From the NCBI RefSeq assembly GCF_024519155.1, contig NZ_JANIFJ010000003.1:186001-250000 (forward strand): 64,000 bases of DNA. Direction: 5' to 3'. The DNA is from Mangrovibrevibacter kandeliae. GTDB lineage: Bacteria > Pseudomonadota > Alphaproteobacteria > Rhizobiales > Rhizobiaceae. Position 1 is the stretch's first letter. Each line of letters opens with the position of its first letter. This document shows, piece by piece, positions 19,233 through 28,500 of the stretch. The notes under the pieces were generated by a model. The model was not told the origin of the DNA. It searched no databases and worked only from the letters and a program-made list of their open reading frames with translations. The translations under genes and the position numbers were made by a program.

Positions 19233-19940
19233 TCAGCGCCTGGCGAAGGTCTGCAAGAAGCCGCCGACGGCATAGAGGTAGAGGCTGGAAGCGACGAGAC
19301 CCCACTTCGCCCAGGCGGGAGGCGCCATCCCCGCCATGAGGGCCACGACCGCGAGCAGCGACCAGATCGCGAAGATCGACAGGTTCACCGCACGCAGGCG
19401 CACCACCCGCACCGGGTGGAGGAACCACACCGGCATGAAGGTCAGGATGGCCGAAAGGAGAATTGCGCCAAAGGAGATCCACTCGTTTGGCTTCACCGCG
19501 AAGACGGTGAAGACCAGCATGTTCCAGGCGACCGGGAAGCCGCGGAAGAAGTTGCCCTTCGTCTTCATCCGCGTGTCGGCGTAGTAGATGGCGCTGGTGA
19601 GGACGATGAGCGCGGCCGACAGGAACGACAGCGTCGGGCCGATCAGCCCCGACTGGTAGAGTGCGAAGGCGGGGATGATCACATAGGTGACGTAGTCGAT
19701 GATCGAGTCGAGGAGGTCGCCGGACCAGTCCGGCAGCTTGCGCTTGATGTCGATGCGGCGGGCGATCGGCCCGTCGATTCCATCCACGAAGAGCGCGATG
19801 CCCAGCCAGGCAAAGGCCGCGACCCAGCGCCGCTCCGCCACGGCGATGATCGACAGGAACGCCCACAGCGCGCCGCTCGCCGTCAGTAGATGCACGGTGA
19901 AGGCCCGCACCTGCTCCAGTCGTGTCACCTGCGAATCCAT
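19233..19940 (-). CDS. pcs: Phosphatidylcholine synthase
   Basis: A 235-residue membrane enzyme of the CDP-alcohol phosphatidyltransferase family, with about eight hydrophobic helices. The active-site signature follows D-x2-DG-x2-AR-x12-G-x3-D-x3-D, beginning VDGIDGPIAR and ending DLLDSIID. Pcs condenses choline directly with CDP-diacylglycerol to make phosphatidylcholine in the inner membrane. It is characteristic of Rhizobiales that associate with eukaryotes or take up choline. Divergent from the UbiH-like gene with 133 bp between. Confidence 0.95.
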   Translation of the reverse strand: MDSQVTRLEQVRAFTVHLLTASGALWAFLSIIAVAERRWVAAFAWLGIALFVDGIDGPIARRIDIKRKLPDWSGDLLDSIIDYVTYVIIPAFALYQSGLIGPTLSFLSAALIVLTSAIYYADTRMKTKGNFFRGFPVAWNMLVFTVFAVKPNEWISFGAILLSAILTFMPVWFLHPVRVVRLRAVNLSIFAIWSLLAVVALMAGMAPPAWAKWGLVASSLYLYAVGGFLQTFARR

Positions 19941-20073
19941 TCCGGTTGCGTCATCCCGTCCTGCGCGGCCCCGTCTTCGGCCATTGCCATCCGGTCTAGC
20001 GAGGGTATGTCAGCATTCCAATGGCAAAAGTGCCGGATCGTCGAGCCGTGGTCCGGTCCAAGGGTGGGTTCGC

Positions 20074-21288
20074 ATGCAAGTCATCAGACGCGAGGTCGCC
20101 GTGGTGGGCGGCGGGCTGGCCGGCTATGCCGCGGCCATCGCCATGGCCGACGCCGGATTCGACACCGTGCTCGTCGCGCCGAAGGCCGGTGCCGCCGACG
20201 GCCGGACGACCGCGCTGATCGGCGGCTCGGTGACGTTCCTCGATCGCCTGGGGGTGATCGAGCAGGCCCTCGTCGATCTGGAGCCGATGAAGGTGATGCG
20301 GCTCGTCGACGACACCGGCCGGCTCCTGCGCGCGCCGACCGTCGAATTCCGCGCCTCCGACATCGATCTCGACGCCTTCGGCTACAACATCGAGAATGCC
20401 GCGCTCGCGCGCGCGCTCGCGGCGGTCGCCGAAGCGCACGCGGAGCGTCTGACCGTGCTCGACACCACCGCCAGCGGGCTCGAGGTCGACGAGGATGGCG
20501 CGACCGTCCTCTTGCGCAGCGGCGACAGGCTGCGCGTGTCGCTGGTCGCCGCCGCGGACGGGCGCCGCTCGCTGCTGCGCGACGCCGCGGGCGTCGGCCT
20601 TCGCGAATGGGCTTACCCGCAGTCGGCGATCGTCCTCAATTTCGGGCACGCCGTGCCGCACGCGCACGGCTCGACCGAGTTCCACACCCGCACGGGCCCG
20701 TTCACGCAGGTGCCCCTGCCCGGCGCGCGATCCTCGCTCGTCTGGGTCGAGGAGCCGGGTGCCGCGGCGCTGTTCGTCGACCTGAAGGCCGAGCGGCTGT
20801 CGGAGATCGTCGAGCGGCGGCTGCACTCCCTGCTCGGCGCGGTGAGTGTCGAGGCGCCGGCGCGGATCTTTCCGCTGCGCGGTGCGACAGCGACGCGCCT
20901 CACCGCACCGCGCGTCGCACTCGTCGGCGAAGCCGGCCACGTGTTTCCGCCGATCGGTGCACAGGGTCTCAATCTTGGTCTGCGCGATGCAGAGGCGATC
21001 GTGCGCGCCGCAGCGGCCGAGCGCGCCGATCCGGGCAGCCGCGTCGCGCTTGCGCGATACGAGGCGGCGCGCGCCGCCGATGTGGTGACGCGGACCCTCG
21101 GGGTCGACCTCCTCAACCGCTCGCTCCTCGCCGACATGCTCCCCGCGCAGGCGCTGCGGGCGGCGGGGCTGACGGCGCTCGCGGCCTTCTCGCCTCTGCG
21201 CCGGTTGGCCATGCGCGAGGGCCTGTCGCCGGGTGCGGGGATGACCGGCGTACCACGGCGGCTGCGTGCCGGCCTGGGCGCGGCTTGA
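20074..21288 (+). CDS. UbiH/UbiF-family FAD-dependent monooxygenase
   Basis: A 404-residue flavoprotein. The Rossmann FAD motif VAVVGGGLAGYAAAIAMA is at the N-terminus and the second FAD motif, GEAGHVFPPIGAQGLNLG, near residue 290. A mid-protein ADGRRS segment matches the DG motif of this family. Such enzymes hydroxylate the aromatic ring of ubiquinone precursors; which ring position is attacked here cannot be read from the sequence. The start is the ATG just before the Rossmann strand; the frame is open further upstream but that part overlaps the divergent pcs promoter region. Confidence 0.9.
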   Translation: MQVIRREVAVVGGGLAGYAAAIAMADAGFDTVLVAPKAGAADGRTTALIGGSVTFLDRLGVIEQALVDLEPMKVMRLVDDTGRLLRAPTVEFRASDIDLDAFGYNIENAALARALAAVAEAHAERLTVLDTTASGLEVDEDGATVLLRSGDRLRVSLVAAADGRRSLLRDAAGVGLREWAYPQSAIVLNFGHAVPHAHGSTEFHTRTGPFTQVPLPGARSSLVWVEEPGAAALFVDLKAERLSEIVERRLHSLLGAVSVEAPARIFPLRGATATRLTAPRVALVGEAGHVFPPIGAQGLNLGLRDAEAIVRAAAAERADPGSRVALARYEAARAADVVTRTLGVDLLNRSLLADMLPAQALRAAGLTALAAFSPLRRLAMREGLSPGAGMTGVPRRLRAGLGAA

Positions 21289-21319
21289 CCTTCGCCGGCG
21301 CGGCCCGCCGAGCCTGACA

Positions 21320-21349
21320 CTTGCCTTGCCAGAGGCTCTCCGGCTATCT
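21320..21349 (+). promoter_or_regulatory. Candidate RpoH (heat-shock) promoter of hspQ
   Basis: CTTGCC at 21320-21325 and CTATCT at 21344-21349 are 18 bp apart, resembling the alphaproteobacterial RpoH pattern (CTTG-type -35 and a CTATAT-like -10). Transcription would start about 20 nt before the hspQ ATG. A second CTTGCC overlaps the first but is too close to the -10. The match is partial. Confidence 0.45.
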
Positions 21350-21374
21350 CCGCTCGACAGCGTCCCGGACAACC

Positions 21375-21698
21375 ATGCAGATAGCCCGTTTCAGCATCGG
21401 ACAGATCGTCCGCCATCGGATCTACCCGTTCCGGGGCGTGATCTTCGACGTCGATCCCGTCTTCGACAACACCGAGGAATGGTACGAGGCCATCCCCCTC
21501 GACATCCGGCCGCGCAAGGATCAGCCCTTCTACCATCTGTTCGCCGAGAACGCGGACAGCGAGTACGTGGCCTATGTGTCGGAGCAGAATCTCGAGATCG
21601 ACGACAGCGACCTGCCGATCCGGCACCCGCAGGTGAGCGAGTTGTTCGACGGACCGGTCGAGGGCGCTTACCGCCTCAAGCATCAGCTGGCGAACTGA
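21375..21698 (+). CDS. hspQ: HspQ heat-shock protein, YccV family
   Basis: A 107-residue protein with the whole HspQ domain: ARFSIGQIVRHRIYPFRGVI, then DVDPVFDN and EEWYEAIP, and the QPFYHLF and YVAYVSEQNL segments. HspQ binds hemimethylated oriC DNA and is a specificity factor for the Lon protease in enterobacteria. Start chosen at the ATG immediately before the conserved domain; an in-frame ATG 54 bp upstream lies inside the candidate promoter. Confidence 0.96.
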   Translation: MQIARFSIGQIVRHRIYPFRGVIFDVDPVFDNTEEWYEAIPLDIRPRKDQPFYHLFAENADSEYVAYVSEQNLEIDDSDLPIRHPQVSELFDGPVEGAYRLKHQLAN

Positions 21699-21745
21699 GC
21701 ACAGGCGGCAGGTCCGTTCAGCCGGTCAGGCACCAAAGCGCAGCA

Positions 21746-21776
21746 GTAAAAGAAAAGGCGGCGCCGAAGCGCCGCC
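21746..21776 (-). terminator. Rho-independent terminator of ialB
   Basis: Read on the minus strand, GGCGGCGC pairs with GCGCCGCC around a stable UUCG tetraloop and is followed by TTTTCTTTTAC. It begins 34 nt after the ialB stop. It is the most textbook intrinsic terminator in the window. On the plus strand it follows hspQ but has no U-run. Confidence 0.9.
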
Positions 21777-21809
21777 CTTGCAGAACACGTCTGACCGGTC
21801 TGGCTGCGA

Positions 21810-22442
21810 TCACTGGGCCGGCGGTGCCGACTTCGCGGCGTCCTGCGCCTGATCGAACTCCTGCTTGCGGGCCTCGGCCTGCTTGTCGAGCGCGTCCTTC
21901 AGCTGCTGCTGGCGCTTGGCGAGCTCGGACTGGGTCTTCGGCGGGCCGTCATACGCGGCGGTGAAGCCCGACAGCGTCACCTTCACCGGGTTCGGCTGGC
22001 GCTGGAAGTTCAGCGAGGTGATCGTCATCCCGTTGCCCTTCTTCATCGACGCAACGAGCGCGTCGCTGAGCGGCGCCTCGGCGATGCAGCGGTCGGGGAA
22101 GCAGACGGAGTAGTTCAGCGTCGCCGGAGCGTTGGTGTCGATCTGCATCTGCACGCCCGCCGGGATCACCCGGCCGGTGGGCACCACGGCCTGCAGCACC
22201 TTCTGGTTGACCTTGCCCTTCACCTCGATGAGGTTGATGGCAGTCACCACCTGACGGGTGTCGGCGATCACCGTGTACTGGGTGTTGCAGATCTCGTTTT
22301 CGCCCTGTGGCGAGCAGACCTTGAACCACTCGGTCGGGACGCTCTGGGCCGAAGCGGACGTGACGGCGAAGCCGGCCGAGGCCAGGCTGAGGAGCCCGGC
22401 GGCGAGCGCTGCGGTGCTGACACGGATCGAAGGGTGCTTCAC
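21810..22442 (-). CDS. Invasion-associated locus B (IalB) family periplasmic protein
   Basis: A 210-residue exported protein. From the GTG at 22442 (GAAGGA upstream) it has a clear signal peptide ending ASAQ. The IalB domain spans about 33-175 with WFKVCSP, a cysteine pair (ICNTQY) and YSVCFPDRCIAEAPL. A charged coiled-coil-like tail rich in Q, K, A and E ends the protein. IalB proteins are widespread in Rhizobiales; in Bartonella they are linked to erythrocyte invasion, but the biochemical function is unknown. An in-frame ATG further upstream would put the signal peptide too deep. Confidence 0.9.
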   Translation of the reverse strand: MKHPSIRVSTAALAAGLLSLASAGFAVTSASAQSVPTEWFKVCSPQGENEICNTQYTVIADTRQVVTAINLIEVKGKVNQKVLQAVVPTGRVIPAGVQMQIDTNAPATLNYSVCFPDRCIAEAPLSDALVASMKKGNGMTITSLNFQRQPNPVKVTLSGFTAAYDGPPKTQSELAKRQQQLKDALDKQAEARKQEFDQAQDAAKSAPPAQ

Positions 22443-22627
22443 GGGTCTTGGGTCCTTCGGGGAATGGGGGTGTTCTCTTGAATGCGCTTCCATAGCGGCC
22501 TTGCTGGTCTTTCGCAAATGCGGCCGAAGCAAGGCTCCGACGGGCTTGCCGGGCCGTCCGTGGTGGTCATTTCGGGCCGGGCGGGCTAGCGTCCCGGCCG
22601 TTCGAGTCAGCCCGAAACAGGATCGCG

Positions 22628-24478
22628 ATGCCCCTCCGCTCCCGTCTGTTCACCGCCTGCCTGCCGCTCGCGGCGGGGGTCATCGCGCTCTGCCTCGGCG
22701 GCGGCGCCGCCGGTCCGGCTCGCGCCGCGCCGGCGCACGCGATCGCGATCCTCGGCGAGCCGGCGCTGCCGGCCGGTTTCGACCATCTGCCCTATGTCGA
22801 TCCCGACGCGCCGCAGGGCGGCGTGATGCGCTACGGGGTGTACGGCACCTTCGACAATCTGAACCCGGTGATCGTGAAGAGCGCGCTGACGACGGCGCGA
22901 GGCCTCTGGCTCGACCGTGAGTTCGGCAATCTCGTGTTCGAGCCCTTGATGCAGCGCTCGGTCGACGAGCCCTTCACGATGTACGGCCTCCTCGCCGAAA
23001 CGGTAGAGACCGATCCGGACCGCAGCTACGTCGAGTTCCAGCTGAACCCGAAGGCAAAGTTCTCGGACGGCGAGCCGGTGCGGCCGGAGGACGTCCTCTT
23101 CACCGTCGACATGCTGCGGCAATATGGCCGTCCGATCTACGCCAACTGGCTGCGCCCGGCGGTGAAGATCGAGAAGGTCGGCGAGCACGGCGTACGCTTC
23201 ACCTTCGACGACACGGCCGACCGCGAGACCCCGCTGCTGATCGCCGGCCTGCCCGTATTGCCCGAGCACGCCTTCGACCGCGCGCAGTTCGGCGACACGA
23301 CCCTGAAGCCGGTGATCGGCTCGGGGCCCTACGTCATCGCCGACGTCCAGCCGGGCCAGCGCATCACCTACAAGAAGAACCCGGACTACTGGGGCAAGGA
23401 CCTGCCGATCAAGCGGGGCCTCGACAATTACGACGAGATCTCGATCGACTATTTCCGCGATGCCAATGCCCAGTTCGAGGCGTTCAAGAAAGGCCTCTTC
23501 TACGTCTATCTCGAGGGCAATCCGCGTCATTGGCAGACGGCCTATGACTTCCCGGCGGCCGGCGACGGACGGGTGGTCAAGGAGAGCTTCCAGACCAAGA
23601 CGCCCGTCGGCATGCGCGCCTTCGTCTTCAACACCCGGCGCAAGGTGTTTTCCGACGTGCAGGTGCGCAAGGCGCTGTCGCTGCTCTTCGACTTCGAATG
23701 GGCGAACGCCAACCTTTACTACGGCGCCTACAAGCGCACCGAGAGCTTCTTCGAGGGCTCGGAGCTCTCAAGCATCGGCAAGCCGGCGAGCGATCGAGAG
23801 AAGCAGCTTCTGGCGCCCTATGCCGACGAGCTGGAGCCGGACGTGATGGCCGGCACCTATCATCCCGCGATCAGCGACGGCTCCGGCAGCGACCGCACGC
23901 TCCTGCGCGAGGCGGTGAACGAACTGAAGGCCGCCGGCTACGACTTCAAGGGTCGGCAGATGGTGGGTCCCGACGGGGCGCCGCTCGGCTTCGAGATCAT
24001 GGTGCAGACGGCCGAGGAGGAGCGGATCGCCAGCGCCTACCAGCGCACCCTCGCCCGCATCGGAGTCGCCGTCTCGATCCGCCAGCCGGACGACGCGACC
24101 TACCAGCAGCGCAAGCAGGATTTCGACTATGACATGCTGCTTTTCACCTACTACGCCTCGCTGTCGCCGGGCGTCGAGCAGGTCGGCCGCTGGGGCTCGA
24201 GCTCGAAGGACGCGCCGGGGTCGTTCAACTATGCGGGCGTCGGCGATCCCGGCGTCGACGCGCTGATCGCGAAGATGGTGACGGCGACGACGCGCGAGGA
24301 GTTCGTCGACACCGTGCGGGCCTATGACCGGCTGCTGATCTCGGGCCATTACGTCGTGCCGCTGTTCAACATCGGCGAGCAGTGGCTGGCGCGCTGGAGC
24401 TTCATCCGTCATCCGGACGTCACCCCGATCACCGGCTACTACCTCCCGGCCTTCTGGCGCGATCCGAAGGCACAGTAG
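22628..24478 (+). CDS. Extracellular solute-binding protein family 5 (YejA-like)
   Basis: A 616-residue periplasmic binding protein: signal peptide about 1-34 (ends PARAAPA), then the two-lobed SBP family 5 fold. Family-typical stretches include PDRSYVEFQLNPKAKFSDG, IGSGPYVI and VRKALSLLFDFEWAN. It most resembles YejA-type proteins that deliver oligopeptides to YejBEF transporters. No permease or ATPase genes follow, so it is an orphan or serves a transporter encoded elsewhere. Divergent from ialB with 185 bp between. Confidence 0.9.
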   Translation: MPLRSRLFTACLPLAAGVIALCLGGGAAGPARAAPAHAIAILGEPALPAGFDHLPYVDPDAPQGGVMRYGVYGTFDNLNPVIVKSALTTARGLWLDREFGNLVFEPLMQRSVDEPFTMYGLLAETVETDPDRSYVEFQLNPKAKFSDGEPVRPEDVLFTVDMLRQYGRPIYANWLRPAVKIEKVGEHGVRFTFDDTADRETPLLIAGLPVLPEHAFDRAQFGDTTLKPVIGSGPYVIADVQPGQRITYKKNPDYWGKDLPIKRGLDNYDEISIDYFRDANAQFEAFKKGLFYVYLEGNPRHWQTAYDFPAAGDGRVVKESFQTKTPVGMRAFVFNTRRKVFSDVQVRKALSLLFDFEWANANLYYGAYKRTESFFEGSELSSIGKPASDREKQLLAPYADELEPDVMAGTYHPAISDGSGSDRTLLREAVNELKAAGYDFKGRQMVGPDGAPLGFEIMVQTAEEERIASAYQRTLARIGVAVSIRQPDDATYQQRKQDFDYDMLLFTYYASLSPGVEQVGRWGSSSKDAPGSFNYAGVGDPGVDALIAKMVTATTREEFVDTVRAYDRLLISGHYVVPLFNIGEQWLARWSFIRHPDVTPITGYYLPAFWRDPKAQ

Positions 24479-24659
24479 GTCCGGCCGTCGATCGGCAACG
24501 AGAGGCGCCGTCATCGACGCTGCGGTCTTATCCCCAGGAGACGCGCGGCAGGCGGGGGGTGCGTGCGCCGGTCCCTTCGTCCGGCCGCAGCGCGGCACCT
24601 TTTCCCCGGCGGGAGGACGAGGGAGCCGAGCGTCACGCATTCGCGCCTCCCGGTCGGCC

Positions 24660-25304
24660 TCAGGCCTGCAGCAACGCCCGCCACCAGTCCTCGTGCGAGC
24701 CCTCGTGGTTGGCCATGCCGGGCCTGGTCAGGCAGCCGCGCGGGGCGACATAGCTGTCGATGCGCCGCACCGGGCGCTCGTGCCAGCCGATGTTGAAGGC
24801 GAAATAGCGCGGAAAGACCTGCAGGCTCGAATAGGGCAGATGGTCGTGGATCCACCAGGCGAGCCGCTGCCAGTCGCCCTCGCGCTGAAAACGGTCCCAG
24901 ACTGCAGGCACGACCACGCAGACCATCGCGCCCATGCAGCCCTCGGCGTCGCGCCTATCCCAGATGTGGCCGGCATGGGTCTTCGCGTTGGTCGAGCAGC
25001 TGTAGCCCGCCCTGCCCTCGCGCTGCAGCCGGCAGCCGAGCGCGTTCACCACCGGCGAGCGGTAGCCGGAGCGGATCGCGATCCGGCCGAAGCGATCCTG
25101 TAGCGGTTCGAGCAGATCTTCGCAGAGCCGCGTGCCTGCGGCGATCGCCAGCTTCGGATCGTCGGGTGCGTTGAGGAGGCCGTGCATCTGCGCGATCTCC
25201 GAATGGAGGAAGTCGCGGAGGAAGAAGCTCTTGGACAAGCGGACGCGGCCGAGCTCGGTGAGGCGCGCGACCGAGCCTGGAGCGGGCATGCGGCAGTCTC
25301 CCAT
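24660..25304 (-). CDS. Conserved hypothetical protein, peptidase M15-like
   Basis: A 214-residue protein without signal peptide or membrane helix. Notable segments are SKSFFLRDFLHSEIA at the N-terminus, AIRSGYRSPVVNALG near residue 80, THAGHIWDRRDAEGCMGAM around 108-126, and WWIHDHLPYSS near 150. The pattern R-S-x-Y-R-S, H-x3-D-R-x-D and H-D-H resembles the zinc ligand layout of M15 (D-Ala-D-Ala carboxypeptidase-like) peptidases. The match is mine by eye and the substrate is unknown. ATG at 25289 is an alternative start. It is isolated between the solute-binding protein and mfd. Confidence 0.7.
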   Translation of the reverse strand: MGDCRMPAPGSVARLTELGRVRLSKSFFLRDFLHSEIAQMHGLLNAPDDPKLAIAAGTRLCEDLLEPLQDRFGRIAIRSGYRSPVVNALGCRLQREGRAGYSCSTNAKTHAGHIWDRRDAEGCMGAMVCVVVPAVWDRFQREGDWQRLAWWIHDHLPYSSLQVFPRYFAFNIGWHERPVRRIDSYVAPRGCLTRPGMANHEGSHEDWWRALLQA

Positions 25305-25500
25305 CGATTGCGCGCCGCCGCGATGCCCTGCGTCGGTCGCTTGGGCGACCGGTCAGAACGAGCGATCCGGTCTTCACCGGACATCCTCTAGGCCGACGCG
25401 CATGCTCGCGGCCACCCGATTTCAGGTCCGCGCGTCGTGCGTGCCTCGCTGCGGATGCAACGGGCCGTGACCAAGGTGGCGCCCGCGTCCGCGCTGCGCC

Positions 25501-28500
25501 TCAGGCCGCCTGCTTCTCCACCGCGTCGGCGAACTTGGCGAGCTGCGTTGCCACCACTGCCGCGCCGTTCAGCCGCTTCTGCGGCGTCGGCCAGTCGCGG
25601 ATGAGGACGATCGACTGGTCCGGCCGGATCTTGGCCGAGACGCCCTGCTCGCCGATGTAGCGCACCAGCGCGCCTGGATTGACGAAGGTCTTGTCGCGGA
25701 AGTGGATGACGAGGCCCTTCGGCCCGGCATCGAGCTTGTCGATGTTCGCCTTGCGGCACAGCGTCTTGATGTAGACGACCTTGAGCAGGTGCTCGACCTC
25801 GGGCGGCGTCGGCCCGAAGCGGTCGATCAGCTCGGCGCCGAAGCCGTCGATCTCGCGCGCGTCCTGGAGGTCGGCAAGGCGCCGGTAGAGGCTCATGCGC
25901 AGCTGCAGGTCCGGGATGTAGCTCTCCGGGATCATCACGGCCGTGCCGAGGGTGATCTGCGGCGACCACTGGCCGTCGCCGACGGCCGCCTCGCCCTTCA
26001 TCTCGGCGACCGCCTCCTCCAGCATCTGCTGGTAGAGCTCGAAGCCGACCTCCTTGATGTGGCCGCTCTGCTCCTCGCCGAGAAGATTGCCGGCGCCGCG
26101 CTGGTCGAGGTCGTGGCTCGCGAGCTGGAAGCCGGCGCCGAGCGTGTCCAGCGACTGCAGCACCTTCAGTCGCCGGTCGGCACCCGCCGTCGGCGTCTTG
26201 TTCGCCGGGATGGTCAGCAGCGCGTAGGCCCTCTGCTTGGAACGGCCGACACGCCCGCGCAGCTGGTAGAGCTGGGCGAGGCCGAACATGTCGGCGCGGT
26301 GGACGATCATCGTGTTGGCGGACGGGATGTCGAGGCCGGACTCGACAATCGTCGTCGAGAGGAGAACGTCGTACCGGCCCTCGTAGAAGGCGTTCATGAT
26401 GTCGTCGAGTTCGCCCGGCGGCATCTGGCCGTGCGCGACGGCGACCTTCAGCTCCGGCACCTGCTGGTCGAGGAAGTCCTTGATGCCGGAGAGGTCGCTG
26501 ACCCTCGGCACGACGTAGAAGCTCTGGCCGCCGCGGTAGCGCTCGCGCAGCAGAGTCTCGCGCACGACGAGGGGATCGAAGGGCGCGACGAAGGTGCGCA
26601 CCGCCATGCGGTCGACGGGCGCGGTGGTGATCAGCGACAGTTCGCGCACGCCCGTCAGGGCGAGCTGCAGCGTGCGCGGGATCGGCGTCGCCGACAGCGT
26701 CAGCACGTGGACGTCCGACTTCAGCTCCTTCAGCCGCTCCTTGTGCTTGACGCCGAAATGCTGCTCCTCGTCGATGATCAGCAGTCCCAGATTCTTGAAC
26801 TCGACGCCCTTGCCGAGCAGCGCATGGGTGCCGACCACGATGTCGATCTGACCCTCCTTCAGGCCCTTCTTCACCTGGGTGAGCTCCTTCGGCGCGACGA
26901 GCCGCGAGGCCTGCGCGACGTTCAGCGGGAAGTCGCGGAAGCGGGCGGCGAAGGTCTTGTAGTGCTGGCGCGACAAGAGCGTCGTCGGCACGACGACTGC
27001 GACCTGCAGCCCGTTCATCGCCGCGACAAAGGCGGCGCGCAGCGCCACCTCGGTCTTGCCGAAGCCGACGTCGCCGCACACCAGCCGGTCCATCGGCCGG
27101 CCGAGCGACAGGTCGTCGACCACCGATTCGATGGCGGTCAGCTGGTCCTCGGTCTCGTCATAGGGAAAGCGCGCCGCGAACTCGCCCCACAGGCCCTCCG
27201 GCGGGGCGAGCTTCGGCGCGCCGCGGGTGTAGCGCTCGGCGGCGATGCGGATCAGCCCGCCAGCCATGTCGAGCAGCCGCTTCTTCAGCTTGGCCTTGCG
27301 CGCCTGCCAGGCGCCGCCGCCGAGCTTGTCGAGAATCGCGTCGGAATTCTCGCCGCCATAGCGCGACAGGAGCTCGATGTTCTCGACCGGCAGGAACAGC
27401 CGGTCGTCGCCGGCATAGTGCAGCTCCACGCAGTCGTGTGGCGCACCGGCCGCCTCGATCGTCCTGAGGCCGACGAAGCGCGCGATGCCGTGCTCGACAT
27501 GGACGACGATGTCGCCCTCGGCGAGACCGGTGACCTCGGAGATGAAGTCGGCGCCGCGCTTCTTGCGCCGGCCACGCCGCACCAGACGGTCGCCGAGGAT
27601 GTCCTGCTCGCCGATGACCGCGAGGCTCTCGGTCTCGAAGCCGGCCTCGATGCCGAACACGGCGGTGGCCACCGTGCCCTTCGGGAGCTTTTCGATCTCG
27701 GCGAGGCTCTCGACGGTCTTCATCCCGCCCAGCCCCTGCTCTTCCAGCACCTGGCACAGGCGCTCGCGCGACCCCTCCGACCAGGCCGCCAGGAGCACGC
27801 GCTTGTCGTGCCGCAGCGTCGCGATGTGCGACACCGCCACCTGGAAGACGTTGACGTCGCCGGCCGAGCGCTCGCTGGCGAAGCTGCGACCGCGCGCGAC
27901 CTCAAGATTGGAGGTCCGCGTCGTCCCGGCGTCGGTCAGCGCATAGGAGGAGAGCCGGATCGGGTCGGCGACCGCGAGTCCGCCCGACAGTTCGTCGTCG
28001 GAGAGATAGAGCGCGTCGGGCTCCACCGGATTGTAGGGGATCGCCTCGCCGCCGGCGGTGCCGGCTGGATGCCTCCGCGCCTCGTAGTGGTCGGCGATCA
28101 GCTTGCGGCGCTCGCCGATCGCTTCCCCGGTGAGGTGGTCGAGCACCAGCGTGAAGCCGGCGCAATAGTCGAACAGCGTCTCGAGACCGTCGTAGAACAG
28201 CGGCAGCCAGTGCTCCATCCCGGCGAAGCGCCGGCCTTCGCTGATCGCGGTGTAGAGCGCATCGTCGCGGCTCGGCGCGCCGAAGCGCTTCACGTAGTTC
28301 GAGCGGAAGCGGCTGATCGTCTCCTCGGTCAGCGTCACCTCCGAGACCGGGGTCAGCTCGAAGCTCTTCAGCTGGCCGGTGGTGCGCTGGGTCGCCGGGT
28401 CGAAGGCGCGGATCGTCTCTAGGGTGTCGCCGAAGAAGTCGAGCCGCACCGGCTCCTCGGCACCGGGCGCGAAGAGGTCGAGGATGCCGCCACGCACGGC

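Noticed and set aside
25702-28422. 906-codon plus-strand frame antisense to mfd
   Set aside because: Overlaps the full Mfd protein; composition is typical of an antisense shadow (LDDLEQVLDL-type repeats of D, L, V and H) with no recognisable domain.
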